A stretch of 64,000 bases of DNA from an uncultured Marinobacter sp. (GTDB lineage: Bacteria; Pseudomonadota; Gammaproteobacteria; Pseudomonadales; Oleiphilaceae). Of the stretch, positions 52,768 to 61,636 are shown one piece after another (position 1 is the stretch's first letter; each line of letters starts with the position of its first letter). The notes below the pieces were generated by a model. The model was given only the letters and a program-made list of their open reading frames with translations. It searched no databases and was not told the DNA's origin. The translations under genes and the position numbers were made by a program. The stretch lies in contig NZ_CAMYMK010000007.1 in NCBI RefSeq assembly GCF_947259545.1, positions 434,001 to 498,000 of the forward strand, in the 5' to 3' direction.

Positions 52768-53982
52768 TCAGCCGACCAGATTGCTCATGTTGAGAATCGG
52801 CAGCATGATGGCCAATACGATGATGAGGACCACCACACCCATCAATAACAGCATCATCGGTTCGAAAAGACCGACAATGGCTGCAATTTTTGACTGCAGG
52901 GTGTTTTCCTGCATTTTCGCGGTTCGCTCCAGCATACTGTCCAGTTCACCACTCGCCTCACCACTGGCAATCATATGGAGCATCATCGGCGGGAAATATC
53001 CCGTCTGGTCGAGGGAACGATGAAGGGATCCACCCTCACTGACTTTTCGGGCAGCGTCCCGCAGTTCCCGACGCAGATAGTCGTTGGACAGCACCTCGCC
53101 CGCAATACGCATGGCGTCCACCAGGGGCACGCCGCTGGTGGTCAAGATACTGAGTGTGCTGGCGTACCGGGCGGTGTTGACCCCTCGCACCATGCCGGAA
53201 AACAGAGGCATATTCAGTAACCAGCGGTGAAACTCCAGTCGGAACGAGGGCTTGCGCAGGGCCATCCGGAACCCGATGATGCCAACGATTAGCAGTATGA
53301 GAAGGTAGACACCAAAGTCGCCGAGAAATTCCGATACCGCCAGCATGGCAACGGTGAGTCCGGGCAGATCCTGCCCCTGTTTGACAAACACTTCGATAAT
53401 GTCCGGCACCACATAAGTGAGCAGGAACACCACAATAGCAATAGCCACCACACTCAGAATGATGGGATAGATCGCGGCAAGCTGAATCTTCTGGCGGGCC
53501 TCCTGCCTGGCTTCTGTGTAGTCCGCCAGCCGATTGAGAACCAGGTCGAGGTGCCCCGCATGTTCACCGGCGGCAACAGTCGATCGATACAATCGGGGAA
53601 ACGCCCGGGGGAACTCGCCGAGACTGTCCGCAAAACTGTAGCCTTCCATGACTTTGGCACGAATGGCAATCAGCATGCTGCGGATACGCGGCTTTGTGGA
53701 CTGCTGAGCGGCCGCAGACAGGGCCTGCTCGACCGGGATGCCGGACTGGATCAGCGTAGACAGCTGTCTGGTAACCAGTGCCAGGTCCGCTGCCGCCAGA
53801 CTGCCCCGACTGCTTAGCGGGTTGCTCCCGTGGGCCTGCTTTTCAGTCGATGCAGCCACTTCCAGAGGGGTCAGTCCACGCTCCCTGAGCTGCTGCCTGA
53901 CCGCACGGGGGGCATCCGCCTCCACCACACCCTGCTTTTGCTTGCCCCGCGCATCAAGGGCCTTGTATTCGAATGCCGGCAT
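52768..53982 (-). CDS. gspF: Type II secretion inner-membrane protein F
   Basis: 404 residues. Two GspF repeats (about 70-190 and 275-395) and three membrane helices, including 'PIILSVVAIAIVVFLLTYVV' and VYLLILLIVGIIGFRMAL. Family marks are LRERGLTPLEV, GIPVEQALSAAAQQS and the C-terminal 'PMMLLLMGVVVLIIVLAIML'. It is the polytopic platform protein driven by GspE. It begins 5 nt after gspE. Confidence 0.96.
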   Translation of the reverse strand: MPAFEYKALDARGKQKQGVVEADAPRAVRQQLRERGLTPLEVAASTEKQAHGSNPLSSRGSLAAADLALVTRQLSTLIQSGIPVEQALSAAAQQSTKPRIRSMLIAIRAKVMEGYSFADSLGEFPRAFPRLYRSTVAAGEHAGHLDLVLNRLADYTEARQEARQKIQLAAIYPIILSVVAIAIVVFLLTYVVPDIIEVFVKQGQDLPGLTVAMLAVSEFLGDFGVYLLILLIVGIIGFRMALRKPSFRLEFHRWLLNMPLFSGMVRGVNTARYASTLSILTTSGVPLVDAMRIAGEVLSNDYLRRELRDAARKVSEGGSLHRSLDQTGYFPPMMLHMIASGEASGELDSMLERTAKMQENTLQSKIAAIVGLFEPMMLLLMGVVVLIIVLAIMLPILNMSNLVG

Positions 53983-53986
53983 GAGG

Positions 53987-55495
53987 TTATTGGCTCCGGT
54001 GGGTCACGCGAAGAACCTCTTCAACGGTGGTGACACCGTCCAGAATCTTCTGTACACCGTCAGCGTGGATACTGGGGCCGGACAACCGGGCCTCATGCTC
54101 CAGATCCAGCTCCCCTGCCCGCTTGTGGATGAGCGCACTGATTTCATCAGTGATCTCCACCACCTCATAAATACCGATTCGACCGCGATAGCCCAGCTGA
54201 TTGCAGTGTTCACAACCTTTCGCCCGGTATATGGTTGGTGGGTTATCTGCATCCTGCTGCAGGAATTCACAGTGCTCTTCGGTTGGCGTATAAGGCTCAC
54301 AACAATCCTTGCACAGTACCCGCACCAGGCGCTGTGCCACGATACCCACCAGACTTGACGAGATCAGGAACGGCTCGATGCCCATGTCCATCAAACGGGT
54401 TATGGCACCGACCGCCGTATTGGTGTGCAGGGTCGACAGGACCAGGTGGCCCGTCAGACTTGCCTGCACAGCAATTTCAGCGGTTTCAAGGTCGCGGATC
54501 TCACCGATCATGACTACGTCGGGGTCCTGGCGCAGGATCGCGCGCAACCCACGGGCAAAGGTCATATCCACCTTGGTGTTGACCTGAGTCTGCCCAATTC
54601 CCGGCAGGTTGTATTCAATAGGATCCTCAACCGTAAGGATGTTACGGCTGCGGTCGTTGATCTCCTGAAGTGACGCGTACAGGGTGGTGGATTTACCGGA
54701 ACCGGTAGGCCCCGTCACCAGAAGAATCCCGTAAGGGCGGTAAATCAGCTTGCGAAGAACCTTGAGGTCCCGCCCCGCCATACCGAGCGATTCCAGGCGG
54801 ATATTCCCCGCCTGCTTATCCAGCAAACGAAGCACCACGCGCTCGCCGCTGGACGAAGGCATTGTGGATACCCGGATGTCCACTTCCCGACCGGCCACCC
54901 GCAAGGCAATACGGCCATCCTGAGGCACACGCTTCTCTGCAATATCCAGCTTGGCCATAACCTTGATACGGGAGACCAGCAGCGGCGCCAGCGCTCGCTT
55001 GGGCTGGACGACCTCCCGCAACACGCCATCAACACGGAACCGGACAACCAGGCGCTTCTCGTAGGTTTCAATGTGTACGTCAGAGGCGTTGGTCTTGACC
55101 GCCTCAGTAAGAATGGCATTGATAAGACGGATGATCGGGGCGTCGTCTTCCTGCTCCAGAAGATCTTCCGTCTCAGGCACGGAGTCCGCCAGCGAGGCCA
55201 GATCCATGTCATCGCCAATGCCTTCCACCATCTGCATCGCTTCGGCGGAGTCGTTCTGGTAGGCCGCATTCAGGGCTGCATCAAAGCGCTCCGGGTCGAT
55301 CGTGGAGAACCGGGCCCGGCCCCCACTGACGCGATTGGCTTCGGCCAGGGCCGAATGGCTGGCCCCAGGGCGGACCAGAATAACCGGCTCACCGTCTTCC
55401 TCGCGGGTCAGTATCACGCCATTACGTTTGGCGAAGGCGAAAGGAAGACGGCCCAGCGGAGCATCCTGCGGCTGAAGTTCGTGTTCTGTTTCCAA
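53987..55495 (-). CDS. gspE: Type II secretion ATPase E
   Basis: 502 residues. N-terminal GspL-binding domain (1 to about 120), then the AAA-like ATPase with [20 protein letters not shown], Walker [16 protein letters not shown], Asp box '[20 protein letters not shown]', Walker B region [20 protein letters not shown] and His box '[15 protein letters not shown]'. The tetracysteine zinc site is present in CKDCCEP and [14 protein letters not shown]. It powers pseudopilus assembly. First gene of the E-F-G-H-I-J-K-L-M operon, divergent from gspC. Confidence 0.97.
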   Translation of the reverse strand: METEHELQPQDAPLGRLPFAFAKRNGVILTREEDGEPVILVRPGASHSALAEANRVSGGRARFSTIDPERFDAALNAAYQNDSAEAMQMVEGIGDDMDLASLADSVPETEDLLEQEDDAPIIRLINAILTEAVKTNASDVHIETYEKRLVVRFRVDGVLREVVQPKRALAPLLVSRIKVMAKLDIAEKRVPQDGRIALRVAGREVDIRVSTMPSSSGERVVLRLLDKQAGNIRLESLGMAGRDLKVLRKLIYRPYGILLVTGPTGSGKSTTLYASLQEINDRSRNILTVEDPIEYNLPGIGQTQVNTKVDMTFARGLRAILRQDPDVVMIGEIRDLETAEIAVQASLTGHLVLSTLHTNTAVGAITRLMDMGIEPFLISSSLVGIVAQRLVRVLCKDCCEPYTPTEEHCEFLQQDADNPPTIYRAKGCEHCNQLGYRGRIGIYEVVEITDEISALIHKRAGELDLEHEARLSGPSIHADGVQKILDGVTTVEEVLRVTHRSQ

Positions 55496-55685
55496 GGTCG
55501 TCCCCGTTTTGTTGCCAGGTGCGGATGAAATATCCGTAAACCCTTTTTATTCAATTAATTCAGAAAGGCTACCATAGGATTTGGAACCGCTGAATAACTC
55601 TATACACTATACTGCCATTTAACCGTTGCAGTCTGATAACCTGTGATCTTTTTACAGGGTCGTAAACTCATTGTCGGGATATCCA

Positions 55686-56339
55686 ATGTCTTTTAACAAC
55701 ACCCGGTTACCCATGCTCCTGGCCCTCGCCACCGTTGTGGCCATGATCGCCCTGACATCATGGCAGGCCTACCGGTTCTGGCAGCAGGAATCGCAACGGG
55801 GCAGCCAGCAAATGCGTGCAGCCGCTGACATGAAAGAAATCTCGGATGAGCAGAAAGTACCAGAAGTGACACTGGCCTCTATTGACCTGTTTGGCAAGGC
55901 CGGAGAATCCGCGGCCGACCAGCAGATCGACACTGAGAATCTTCCCGAAACCAACCTGAGACTATTCCTGCGCGGCGTACTCGCCGCAAGCGGCGATTTT
56001 CCCGGCAGCGCCCTGATTGAAGACGACAAAAACCAGACTGAAGCCTATCTGGTCGGAGATGAACTTCCCGGCAACGCCAAACTGCGTTCGGTACATGCCA
56101 ACCGGGTTATCATCCAGCGCAATGGAAAACTTGAGAACCTGTATTTCCCGGAATCCGAAGACCGCACCGGGCTGGAGTTTGCCGCCGGCAGTTCCGCCAC
56201 TCCCGAATCAGGGGGAGGTCAACCCGACAGTTCTCCAGCCAGCGCACCCCCCTCCCCGGCTGCCGACGATCAGCGCCGAGAAGAAATTCGCCGCCGGCTT
56301 GAACAACTCCGCGAACGCCTGCGGAACAACAACAGCTGA
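55686..56339 (+). CDS. gspC: Type II secretion protein C
   Basis: 217 residues from ATG 55686. One N-terminal membrane helix (MLLALATVVAMIALTSWQAY), a periplasmic linker, and the homology-region domain 'LPETNLRLFLRGVLAASGDF' and 'EAYLVGDELPGNAKLRSVHA' that contacts the secretin GspD. A PDZ or coiled-coil domain of normal size is missing; the C-terminus is a short charged helix (RREEIRRRLEQLRERLRN) after a Pro/Ser-rich stretch. It is divergent from gspE, and no gspD follows. Instead a LapG-like protease gene starts 9 nt downstream. Confidence 0.9.
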   Translation: MSFNNTRLPMLLALATVVAMIALTSWQAYRFWQQESQRGSQQMRAAADMKEISDEQKVPEVTLASIDLFGKAGESAADQQIDTENLPETNLRLFLRGVLAASGDFPGSALIEDDKNQTEAYLVGDELPGNAKLRSVHANRVIIQRNGKLENLYFPESEDRTGLEFAAGSSATPESGGGQPDSSPASAPPSPAADDQRREEIRRRLEQLRERLRNNNS

Positions 56340-56347
56340 GGCTGACC

Positions 56348-57004
56348 ATGGAAACGGCAGCCCGGACGTTTCGCCGCCGCAGCCTGCTGTTCCCCGTGTT
56401 GCTTCTGGTAACCGCTGTAGCAGCCTTTGATCTCAGCGACCGCCTGCTGAATTATGTAATGGAGGAGTTTGGCCAGGAGGCTCACAGCCGCCTCGAGAAC
56501 TGGCAAAATCTTAATCGTATAGCCCAGAATGCGCCAAGGAAACGGCAACTGGCCCTGGTGAACTCATTCTTCAACCGTGCCCGCTTCGTTTCCGACATGG
56601 AACATTGGGGCGAGGAAGATTATTGGGCGACGCCGGTGGAACTACTGACCACCAACGGCGGTGACTGTGAAGACTTCTCCATCGCCAAGTACCTGACGCT
56701 GAAATCCATGGGTGTTCCTGACGAAGAGCTCCGAATTGTCTACGTCAAGGCACTGGAATTGAACCAGGCGCACATGGTCCTGGCCTGGTACCCGACGCCG
56801 GACGCGGACCCGCTCATCCTCGATAACCTGATCAACCAGATCAAGCCCGCATCACAACGAAACGACCTGGAGCCAGTCTACAGCTTTAATGGCGAAGGTC
56901 TGTGGCTGAATCAATCCGGCGGAAGACAAAAGCGGGTAGGAGAAGCTGGCAAGCTGGCGCATTGGCAGGACATGAACAAACGGCTGACTGAAGCTTTGCG
57001 CTAA
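56348..57004 (+). CDS. LapG-like bacterial transglutaminase-like cysteine protease
   Basis: 218 residues. N-terminal signal/anchor (SLLFPVLLLVTAVAAFDLSD), then the BTLCP fold with catalytic Cys107 in TTNGGDCEDFSIAKY, His142 in ELNQAHMVLAWY and Asp159 in PLILDNLINQI. The W-x-T-P-x-E segment (YWATPVELL) is also typical. LapG cleaves the N-terminus of LapA-type surface adhesins in the periplasm and is restrained by the c-di-GMP receptor LapD. Here no lapD or adhesin gene is adjacent. The gene starts 9 nt after gspC, so the two are probably co-transcribed, which is unusual. Confidence 0.9.
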   Translation: METAARTFRRRSLLFPVLLLVTAVAAFDLSDRLLNYVMEEFGQEAHSRLENWQNLNRIAQNAPRKRQLALVNSFFNRARFVSDMEHWGEEDYWATPVELLTTNGGDCEDFSIAKYLTLKSMGVPDEELRIVYVKALELNQAHMVLAWYPTPDADPLILDNLINQIKPASQRNDLEPVYSFNGEGLWLNQSGGRQKRVGEAGKLAHWQDMNKRLTEALR

Positions 57005-57011
57005 CACGCGC

Positions 57012-57058
57012 TGTGTTATTTTCGACTATTTCCGCTATAATGTGAATATTAGACATTA
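57012..57058 (+). promoter_or_regulatory. Promoter and operator of the Xre-RES module
   Basis: A perfect -10 TATAAT (57036-57041) has a weak -35-like TGTGTT about 18 bp upstream (57012-57017). An inverted repeat TAATGT (57038-57043) / ACATTA (57053-57058) overlaps the -10. This is the expected place for autorepression by the antitoxin. A GGAGG at 57064-57068 follows. Confidence 0.55.
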
Positions 57059-57072
57059 ATGGCGGAGGGCCT

Positions 57073-57438
57073 ATGACCACCGTTTCCGGCATCAAACCAC
57101 ACACCACCGACCGCGCACTGTTGGGCAAAGCCGTCGTCAATGCTGGCAAGGCGATGGGCCTTACCCAGGCAGACGTGGCTGAAATCGTGGGCCGTAACCG
57201 CTCCGGCCTGATCCGGGACGGAATCGATCCTTCCAGCAAGGCTGGCGAACTTGCCCTGCTCCTCATCCGCCTGTACCGCAGCGTATATGCGCTAGTGGGA
57301 GGCGATGAGGACGCCATGCAGCATTGGCTCAACACCGAAAACCGGTATTTTTCAGATGTTCCAAGGGAGCTGGTACGCAGTGCCGAGGGGCTGGTGCGGG
57401 TGCTGTATTACCTTGACGCCATGCGGGGCAAGATTTGA
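57073..57438 (+). CDS. Xre/MbcA/ParS-type antitoxin
   Basis: 121 residues. N-terminal helix-turn-helix (GKAMGLTQADVAEIVGRNRS) and C-terminal ParS/DUF2384 toxin-binding domain (AGELALLLIRLYRSVYALVG, 'AMQHWLNTENRYFSDVPREL', then SAEGLVRVLYYLDAMRGKI). This is the antitoxin form always paired with RES toxins. It blocks the toxin active site and represses its own promoter. The stop codon overlaps the toxin start by four bases. Confidence 0.94.
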   Translation: MTTVSGIKPHTTDRALLGKAVVNAGKAMGLTQADVAEIVGRNRSGLIRDGIDPSSKAGELALLLIRLYRSVYALVGGDEDAMQHWLNTENRYFSDVPRELVRSAEGLVRVLYYLDAMRGKI

Positions 57439-58229
57439 GTCTCCGCAATCGCATTGAATCCAGCATCACAGTGGTTCAGGGCACCACTTACCGGGTTGTT
57501 GAATCCCAGGAAGAAATAGCCACGACAGAACTGGTGGACAACATCCAGGAACAGATGAGGCTCGAGGAACTACTGGAGCAAAGCAAGCCGCCACGCCCCG
57601 AAGGCACCGAGGGCCTTCACTACTTGCTGGCAACGCCCTTTCGCTACCCGCCCCTGAAATACGGTTCCCGCTTCGGCCGACCATTCGAAAAAAGCCTGTT
57701 TTACGGCGCCATGACCGTAAATACCGCCCTGGCGGAAGCTGCATTTTACCGCTTTGTATTTATCAACGATATGGTCGTACCCTACCCCAGGCCCCTGAAA
57801 ACCCTCCACACCCTGTTCGCCACCCGTCTGCGTACCAGCTGGGGCATTCGCCTGCAGGATCCCGAGTGGGCAGATCTCCACGAGGCACTGACCAACCCCG
57901 CCAGCTACGATACCTGCCAGAGCCTCGGTACGACCATGAGAGAAACCGGCATTGAGGGTTTCCAGTTTCTGTCGGCCAGGGCCCGCCAGGCCCACCTATA
58001 CCAACTGCCATACTCACCCACAAATGGCATGGAAGGCGTTAACGCAGCGCTTTTTTCGCCACGAGCCCTGAAAGACAGGAAACCCAGGGGTCGCTACCGC
58101 CTGATTATGATGGCGGATCCGACCACCGTGACCATGAGCCTGACCAACGAAGAGGGCCTGAAAACAGCCTCCGCATTCAGCCGGGACACCTTTCTGGTTG
58201 ATGGCAGGTTGCCGTGCCCGGCGAGCTAA
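57435..58229 (+). CDS. RES-domain toxin (NAD+-degrading)
   Basis: 264 residues starting at TTG 57435, overlapping the antitoxin stop. Conserved RES features are TYRVVESQEE, 'PPLKYGSRFGRPFEKSLFYG', 'TALAEAAFYRFVF' and a late LSARARQAHLYQLPY. Known RES toxins deplete NAD+ in the cytoplasm when free of antitoxin. The protein is longer than minimal RES proteins (about 150-180) because of an N-terminal extension containing a helical segment (TTELVDNIQEQMRLEELLEQ). The module seems intact. Confidence 0.93.
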   Translation: MSLRNRIESSITVVQGTTYRVVESQEEIATTELVDNIQEQMRLEELLEQSKPPRPEGTEGLHYLLATPFRYPPLKYGSRFGRPFEKSLFYGAMTVNTALAEAAFYRFVFINDMVVPYPRPLKTLHTLFATRLRTSWGIRLQDPEWADLHEALTNPASYDTCQSLGTTMRETGIEGFQFLSARARQAHLYQLPYSPTNGMEGVNAALFSPRALKDRKPRGRYRLIMMADPTTVTMSLTNEEGLKTASAFSRDTFLVDGRLPCPAS

Positions 58230-58365
58230 GAACCTGCCCCACTCTCGCATTGCACACAGTATTGGCGAGCCAAATGTGGTATATATGCTTTGGCCTGTCA
58301 TTTCCCTTGCACAGCCCACGCCAGACGTTGCTCCAGACCCACTTACGGCTAACCAGAAAGGTTTT

Positions 58366-59220
58366 ATGAAAGTACCGAAGAGATTACAGCCCCTTGTCGA
58401 TGACGGCATGGTGGACGAAGTGATGTACCAGCTTATGAGTGGCAAGGAAGCGCAGGTTTATGTAGTGCGCTGCGGTGACGATCTGCGCTGCGCCAAAGTG
58501 TTCAAAGAGGCCCAGAAACGTAGCTTCAAGCAAGCCGTGGAATACCAGGAAGGCCGCAAAGTTCGGAACAGCCGACGCGCCAGAGCCATGAGCAAGAAAA
58601 CACGCTATGGCCAGAAAGAGCAGGAAGATGCCTGGCTCAACGCTGAGGTCGACGCCTTGTACCGACTGGAATCAGCCGGCGTGCGGGTGCCCCAGCCTTT
58701 GGGATTTGTGGATGGCGTGCTGTTGATGGAAATGATTGCCGATGAGGACGGCAAAGCCGCACCACGGCTCGATGACGTCACGCTTACTCCGGACCTCGCC
58801 CGACTTTACCACGACCGCATCATGACCGAGATCGTCCGCATGCTTGCCGCTGGCCTTATCCATGGCGACCTGTCCGAGTTCAATGTGCTTGTGGATGCCC
58901 AGGGTCCGGTGATCATTGACCTGCCCCAGGCCGTCAACGCATCAGGCAATAATAATGCCCAGCGTATGCTACTGCGGGATGTCGACAACATGCGCCGCCA
59001 CTTCGGCAAGTACGCACCAGACCTGCTGGCAACGGATTACGGCCAGGAGATCTGGGCGCTCTATGAGAGCGGCGAACTAAGCGCTGATAGCAAGCTCACC
59101 GGCTGTTTCGAGCACGATACTCACAGCGCGGATGTCGATGACCTGTTGGCGGTGATCGATGCCGCGAGACTGGAAGAGATGGAGCGGCAGGAAAGAACGT
59201 TAATGGAAGACGATGATTGA
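58366..59220 (+). CDS. RIO1-family atypical serine/threonine kinase
   Basis: 284 residues from ATG 58366, chosen for AGAAAGG just upstream; the open frame before it lacks family sequence. Kinase features: 'LMSGKEAQVYVVRCGDDLRC' nucleotide loop with Lys in CAKVFKEA, the hinge 'VDGVLLMEMIADEDG', catalytic loop HGDLSEFNVLV (Asp near 167) and metal-binding Asp in VIIDLPQAVNA. This is the RIO1 form found in many gammaproteobacteria, distinct from the archaeal/eukaryal ribosome factors; its bacterial role is not settled. It lies after the toxin-antitoxin pair and may use its own promoter. Confidence 0.92.
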   Translation: MKVPKRLQPLVDDGMVDEVMYQLMSGKEAQVYVVRCGDDLRCAKVFKEAQKRSFKQAVEYQEGRKVRNSRRARAMSKKTRYGQKEQEDAWLNAEVDALYRLESAGVRVPQPLGFVDGVLLMEMIADEDGKAAPRLDDVTLTPDLARLYHDRIMTEIVRMLAAGLIHGDLSEFNVLVDAQGPVIIDLPQAVNASGNNNAQRMLLRDVDNMRRHFGKYAPDLLATDYGQEIWALYESGELSADSKLTGCFEHDTHSADVDDLLAVIDAARLEEMERQERTLMEDDD

Positions 59221-59273
59221 ACTGCGCGACAAGAATCACGGGGCCACAGACATCCGCAACAGGAAATAAGCTC

Positions 59274-59294
59274 TATTACAAGCTAGTGTAATAT
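59274..59294 (-). terminator. Inverted repeat downstream of the tRNA pair
   Basis: TATTACA (59274-59280) and TGTAATA (59288-59294) form a perfect 7-bp AT-rich stem. They lie between the convergent RIO kinase and tRNA-Cys genes. A weak terminator candidate; the stem has little GC. Confidence 0.3.
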
Positions 59295-59308
59295 CAAATC
59301 AGAACAGG

Positions 59309-59388
<80 letters not shown>

Positions 59389-59481
59389 GGGGAAAAGTCC
59401 GAAGTATTTTAAGGACTTTCATGCTCTCAGGTGGGCTGTGAGAGACTGTGTTGACTTTTAAACCAGTTAAACTGGAAAAAT

Positions 59482-59557
59482 TGGAGCGGGAAACGAGATT
59501 CGAACTCGCGACCCCAACCTTGGCAAGGTTGTGCTCTACCAACTGAGCTATTCCCGC
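59482..59557 (-). tRNA. tRNA-Gly (GCC)
   Basis: 76 nt with encoded CCA. Acceptor GCGGGAA / TTCCCGC, D-arm AGCTCAGTTGGTAGAGC, anticodon loop TTGCCAA (GCC) and T-arm with GAGTTCGAATCTC. In Gammaproteobacteria this tRNA normally follows pgsA directly; here an oppositely oriented operon separates them. Confidence 0.97.
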
Positions 59558-59670
59558 TTGGTCAACGAGGGCGTATTCTACGGATTCGACCGTTTGCGTC
59601 AACCACTTTTTTCAACTTTTTGTTTTACCAGTGTTTTATGGATAATATTTGAGCAGCCCCAAGGAGCGCC

Positions 59671-60840
59671 ATGACGTCAAAATCTCCGTCCAGTTCCGCC
59701 AGAACAACCGCTACACCCGGCAATCCGGGTGGCATTCTGGCGAACGGCAGTCAATTGACGGTCCAGGGGGATTGGGTACTCGAACACTATTCCGAATTAC
59801 AGGCAATCGTTGGCCGCGCCCTGGGAAGCCACTCCCCCAACGCCATGCAGGGTGATCTATCCAGCCTTGGCCGTGTCGATACCGCTGGCGCCGCCTTACT
59901 GGCTGAGCTGCTTGGGGCGCAGACACTCACAGATCTGGCGGATAACACCCCCCAACTCACGGACGAAAGGCGCGCCCTGCTCCGCGCCGTGGCGACGGCC
60001 ATGGGCAATCGGGGCGAGCCCACACCTCCCTCCTACAGCGCGGTGAAACAGTTCCTTGCTATGATCGGGCAACAGGTTGAAGCACTGTATGACCTGCTCC
60101 GGCTCCTTCTGGCCTTTATTGGTGAAACACTGACCGCACTGGCCTACAACCTTCCGCGGCCCCATCGCTGGCGGATGACCGCCTTTGTGGCGTCGGTTCA
60201 GGATACCGGCCTCAACGCGTTACCCATCGTGGCCTTACTGACCTTCCTGGTCGGTGCCGTCGTGGCGTTTCTCGGCGCCACCGTGCTGGAATCGTTCGGA
60301 GCCACCATATATACCGTGAATCTAGTCGCCTTTTCATTTCTGCGGGAATTTGGGGTTCTGCTGGCAGCGATTCTGCTGGCGGGCCGCACAGCAAGCTCTT
60401 TCACTGCCCACATCGGCGCCATGAAAGTGAACGAAGAGCTGGATGCCATCCGCACCCTTGGCCTCAGTCCGGTCGAGTTGCTGGTGCTTCCGAGGGTTCT
60501 GGCGATGATGGTCAGCCTCCCCATACTGACCTTCGTCGGAATGATATCCGGAATGATTGGCGGTGCGGCTGTGTGTGCCCTGGTACTGGACATTTCCCCT
60601 ACCCAGTTCCTGGCCATTGTTGAGCAGGATATCGCCGTCAAACACTTCCTGGTGGGTCTCAGCAAGGCTCCGGTCTTTGCCTTCCTGATTGCCGTCATCG
60701 GATGCCTCGAAGGTTTCAAGGTCAGCGGCAGCGCGCAATCTGTCGGCGAACACACCACGTCCAGCGTGGTGCAATCGATCTTCATGGTCATTCTGCTGGA
60801 TTCAATCGCTGCGCTATTCTTCATGGAGATGGGCTGGTGA
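59671..60840 (+). CDS. MlaE-family ABC permease with N-terminal STAS-like domain
   Basis: 389 residues, AAGGAG before ATG 59671. Residues about 25-100 are a STAS-like domain ('LTVQGDWVLEHYSELQ', 'SSLGRVDTAGAALLAELLGA'), the role played in other systems by separate MlaB. The rest is an MlaE permease with five or six helices and the signature 'EFGVLLAAILLAGRTASSFT', 'MKVNEELDAIRTLGLSPVEL' and 'GCLEGFKVSGSAQSVGEHTT'. It is the membrane channel of an MCE phospholipid transport system. First gene of a four-gene operon with an ATPase, an MCE protein and a lipoprotein. Confidence 0.94.
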   Translation: MTSKSPSSSARTTATPGNPGGILANGSQLTVQGDWVLEHYSELQAIVGRALGSHSPNAMQGDLSSLGRVDTAGAALLAELLGAQTLTDLADNTPQLTDERRALLRAVATAMGNRGEPTPPSYSAVKQFLAMIGQQVEALYDLLRLLLAFIGETLTALAYNLPRPHRWRMTAFVASVQDTGLNALPIVALLTFLVGAVVAFLGATVLESFGATIYTVNLVAFSFLREFGVLLAAILLAGRTASSFTAHIGAMKVNEELDAIRTLGLSPVELLVLPRVLAMMVSLPILTFVGMISGMIGGAAVCALVLDISPTQFLAIVEQDIAVKHFLVGLSKAPVFAFLIAVIGCLEGFKVSGSAQSVGEHTTSSVVQSIFMVILLDSIAALFFMEMGW

Positions 60841-60842
60841 GC

Positions 60843-61634
60843 ATGACAGACGAAGACATTCCGGTGAACGTCCGGGGGTTGGGAAACCGGTTCGGCCCCA
60901 ATATCGTGCACGACGGACTGGACCTCGATATCCGGCGAGGCGAGATTCTCGGTGTCGTTGGCGGGTCAGGCACCGGTAAATCAGTACTGCTGCGCAGCAT
61001 CGTTGGTTTGCACCATCCCTCATCGGGTGACATTCAGGTATTTGGCGAAAATCTGTGGGCATTATCAGACAGAGAGCGTTCCCGCATAGAACAACGTTTC
61101 GGGATTCTGTTCCAGGGGGGCGCCCTGTTTACGTCCCTGAACCTTCGGGAGAACATTGCCGTGCCCCTGATTGAGCACGCAGGCCTGACACGTCCGATGG
61201 CGGAACACCTGGCGCAAATGAAGCTGGCGCTGACAGGGTTGCCTCCCGAGGCCGGGCTTCAGTACCCGGCGGAGCTGTCCGGCGGCATGGTCAAACGCGC
61301 CGCCCTCGCTCGGGCACTGGCCCTGGACCCGGAAATACTGTTCCTGGATGAGCCCACAGCCGGTCTGGACCCCATCGGTGCGGCCGCCTTTGACCGGTTG
61401 ATCAAAACCTTGCGGGATGCCCTGGGGCTCACAGTGTTCATGGTGACCCACGATCTGGACACCCTGTACAGCACCTGTGACCGGGTTGCAGTTCTGTCAC
61501 AGAAAAAGGTACTGGTAGCGGATAGTCTGGAGATCGTCGAAGCAACCGACGATGAGTGGATCAGGGAGTACTTTCACGGCCCGCGGGGCCGTGCAGCTGC
61601 ACATTCAGCAACAGGCGGGATGCAGGAGCAGTAA
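60843..61634 (+). CDS. MlaF-like ABC ATPase
   Basis: 263 residues from ATG 60843 (GTG 60837, overlapping the permease end, is the alternative). Walker A GVVGGSGTGKSVLLRSIVG, Q-loop in RFGILFQGGALFTSLNL, signature LSGGMVKRAALARALALDPE, Walker B ILFLDEPTAGLD and switch His in FMVTHDLDTL. All catalytic residues are present. It energises the MCE system. Confidence 0.95.
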   Translation: MTDEDIPVNVRGLGNRFGPNIVHDGLDLDIRRGEILGVVGGSGTGKSVLLRSIVGLHHPSSGDIQVFGENLWALSDRERSRIEQRFGILFQGGALFTSLNLRENIAVPLIEHAGLTRPMAEHLAQMKLALTGLPPEAGLQYPAELSGGMVKRAALARALALDPEILFLDEPTAGLDPIGAAAFDRLIKTLRDALGLTVFMVTHDLDTLYSTCDRVAVLSQKKVLVADSLEIVEATDDEWIREYFHGPRGRAAAHSATGGMQEQ

Positions 61635-61636
61635 AT

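Noticed and set aside
55586..55613. TATACT near 55608 as the gspC promoter
   Set aside because: No -35 at a suitable spacing; alternatives such as TTGCAG at 55626 also lack a matching -10.
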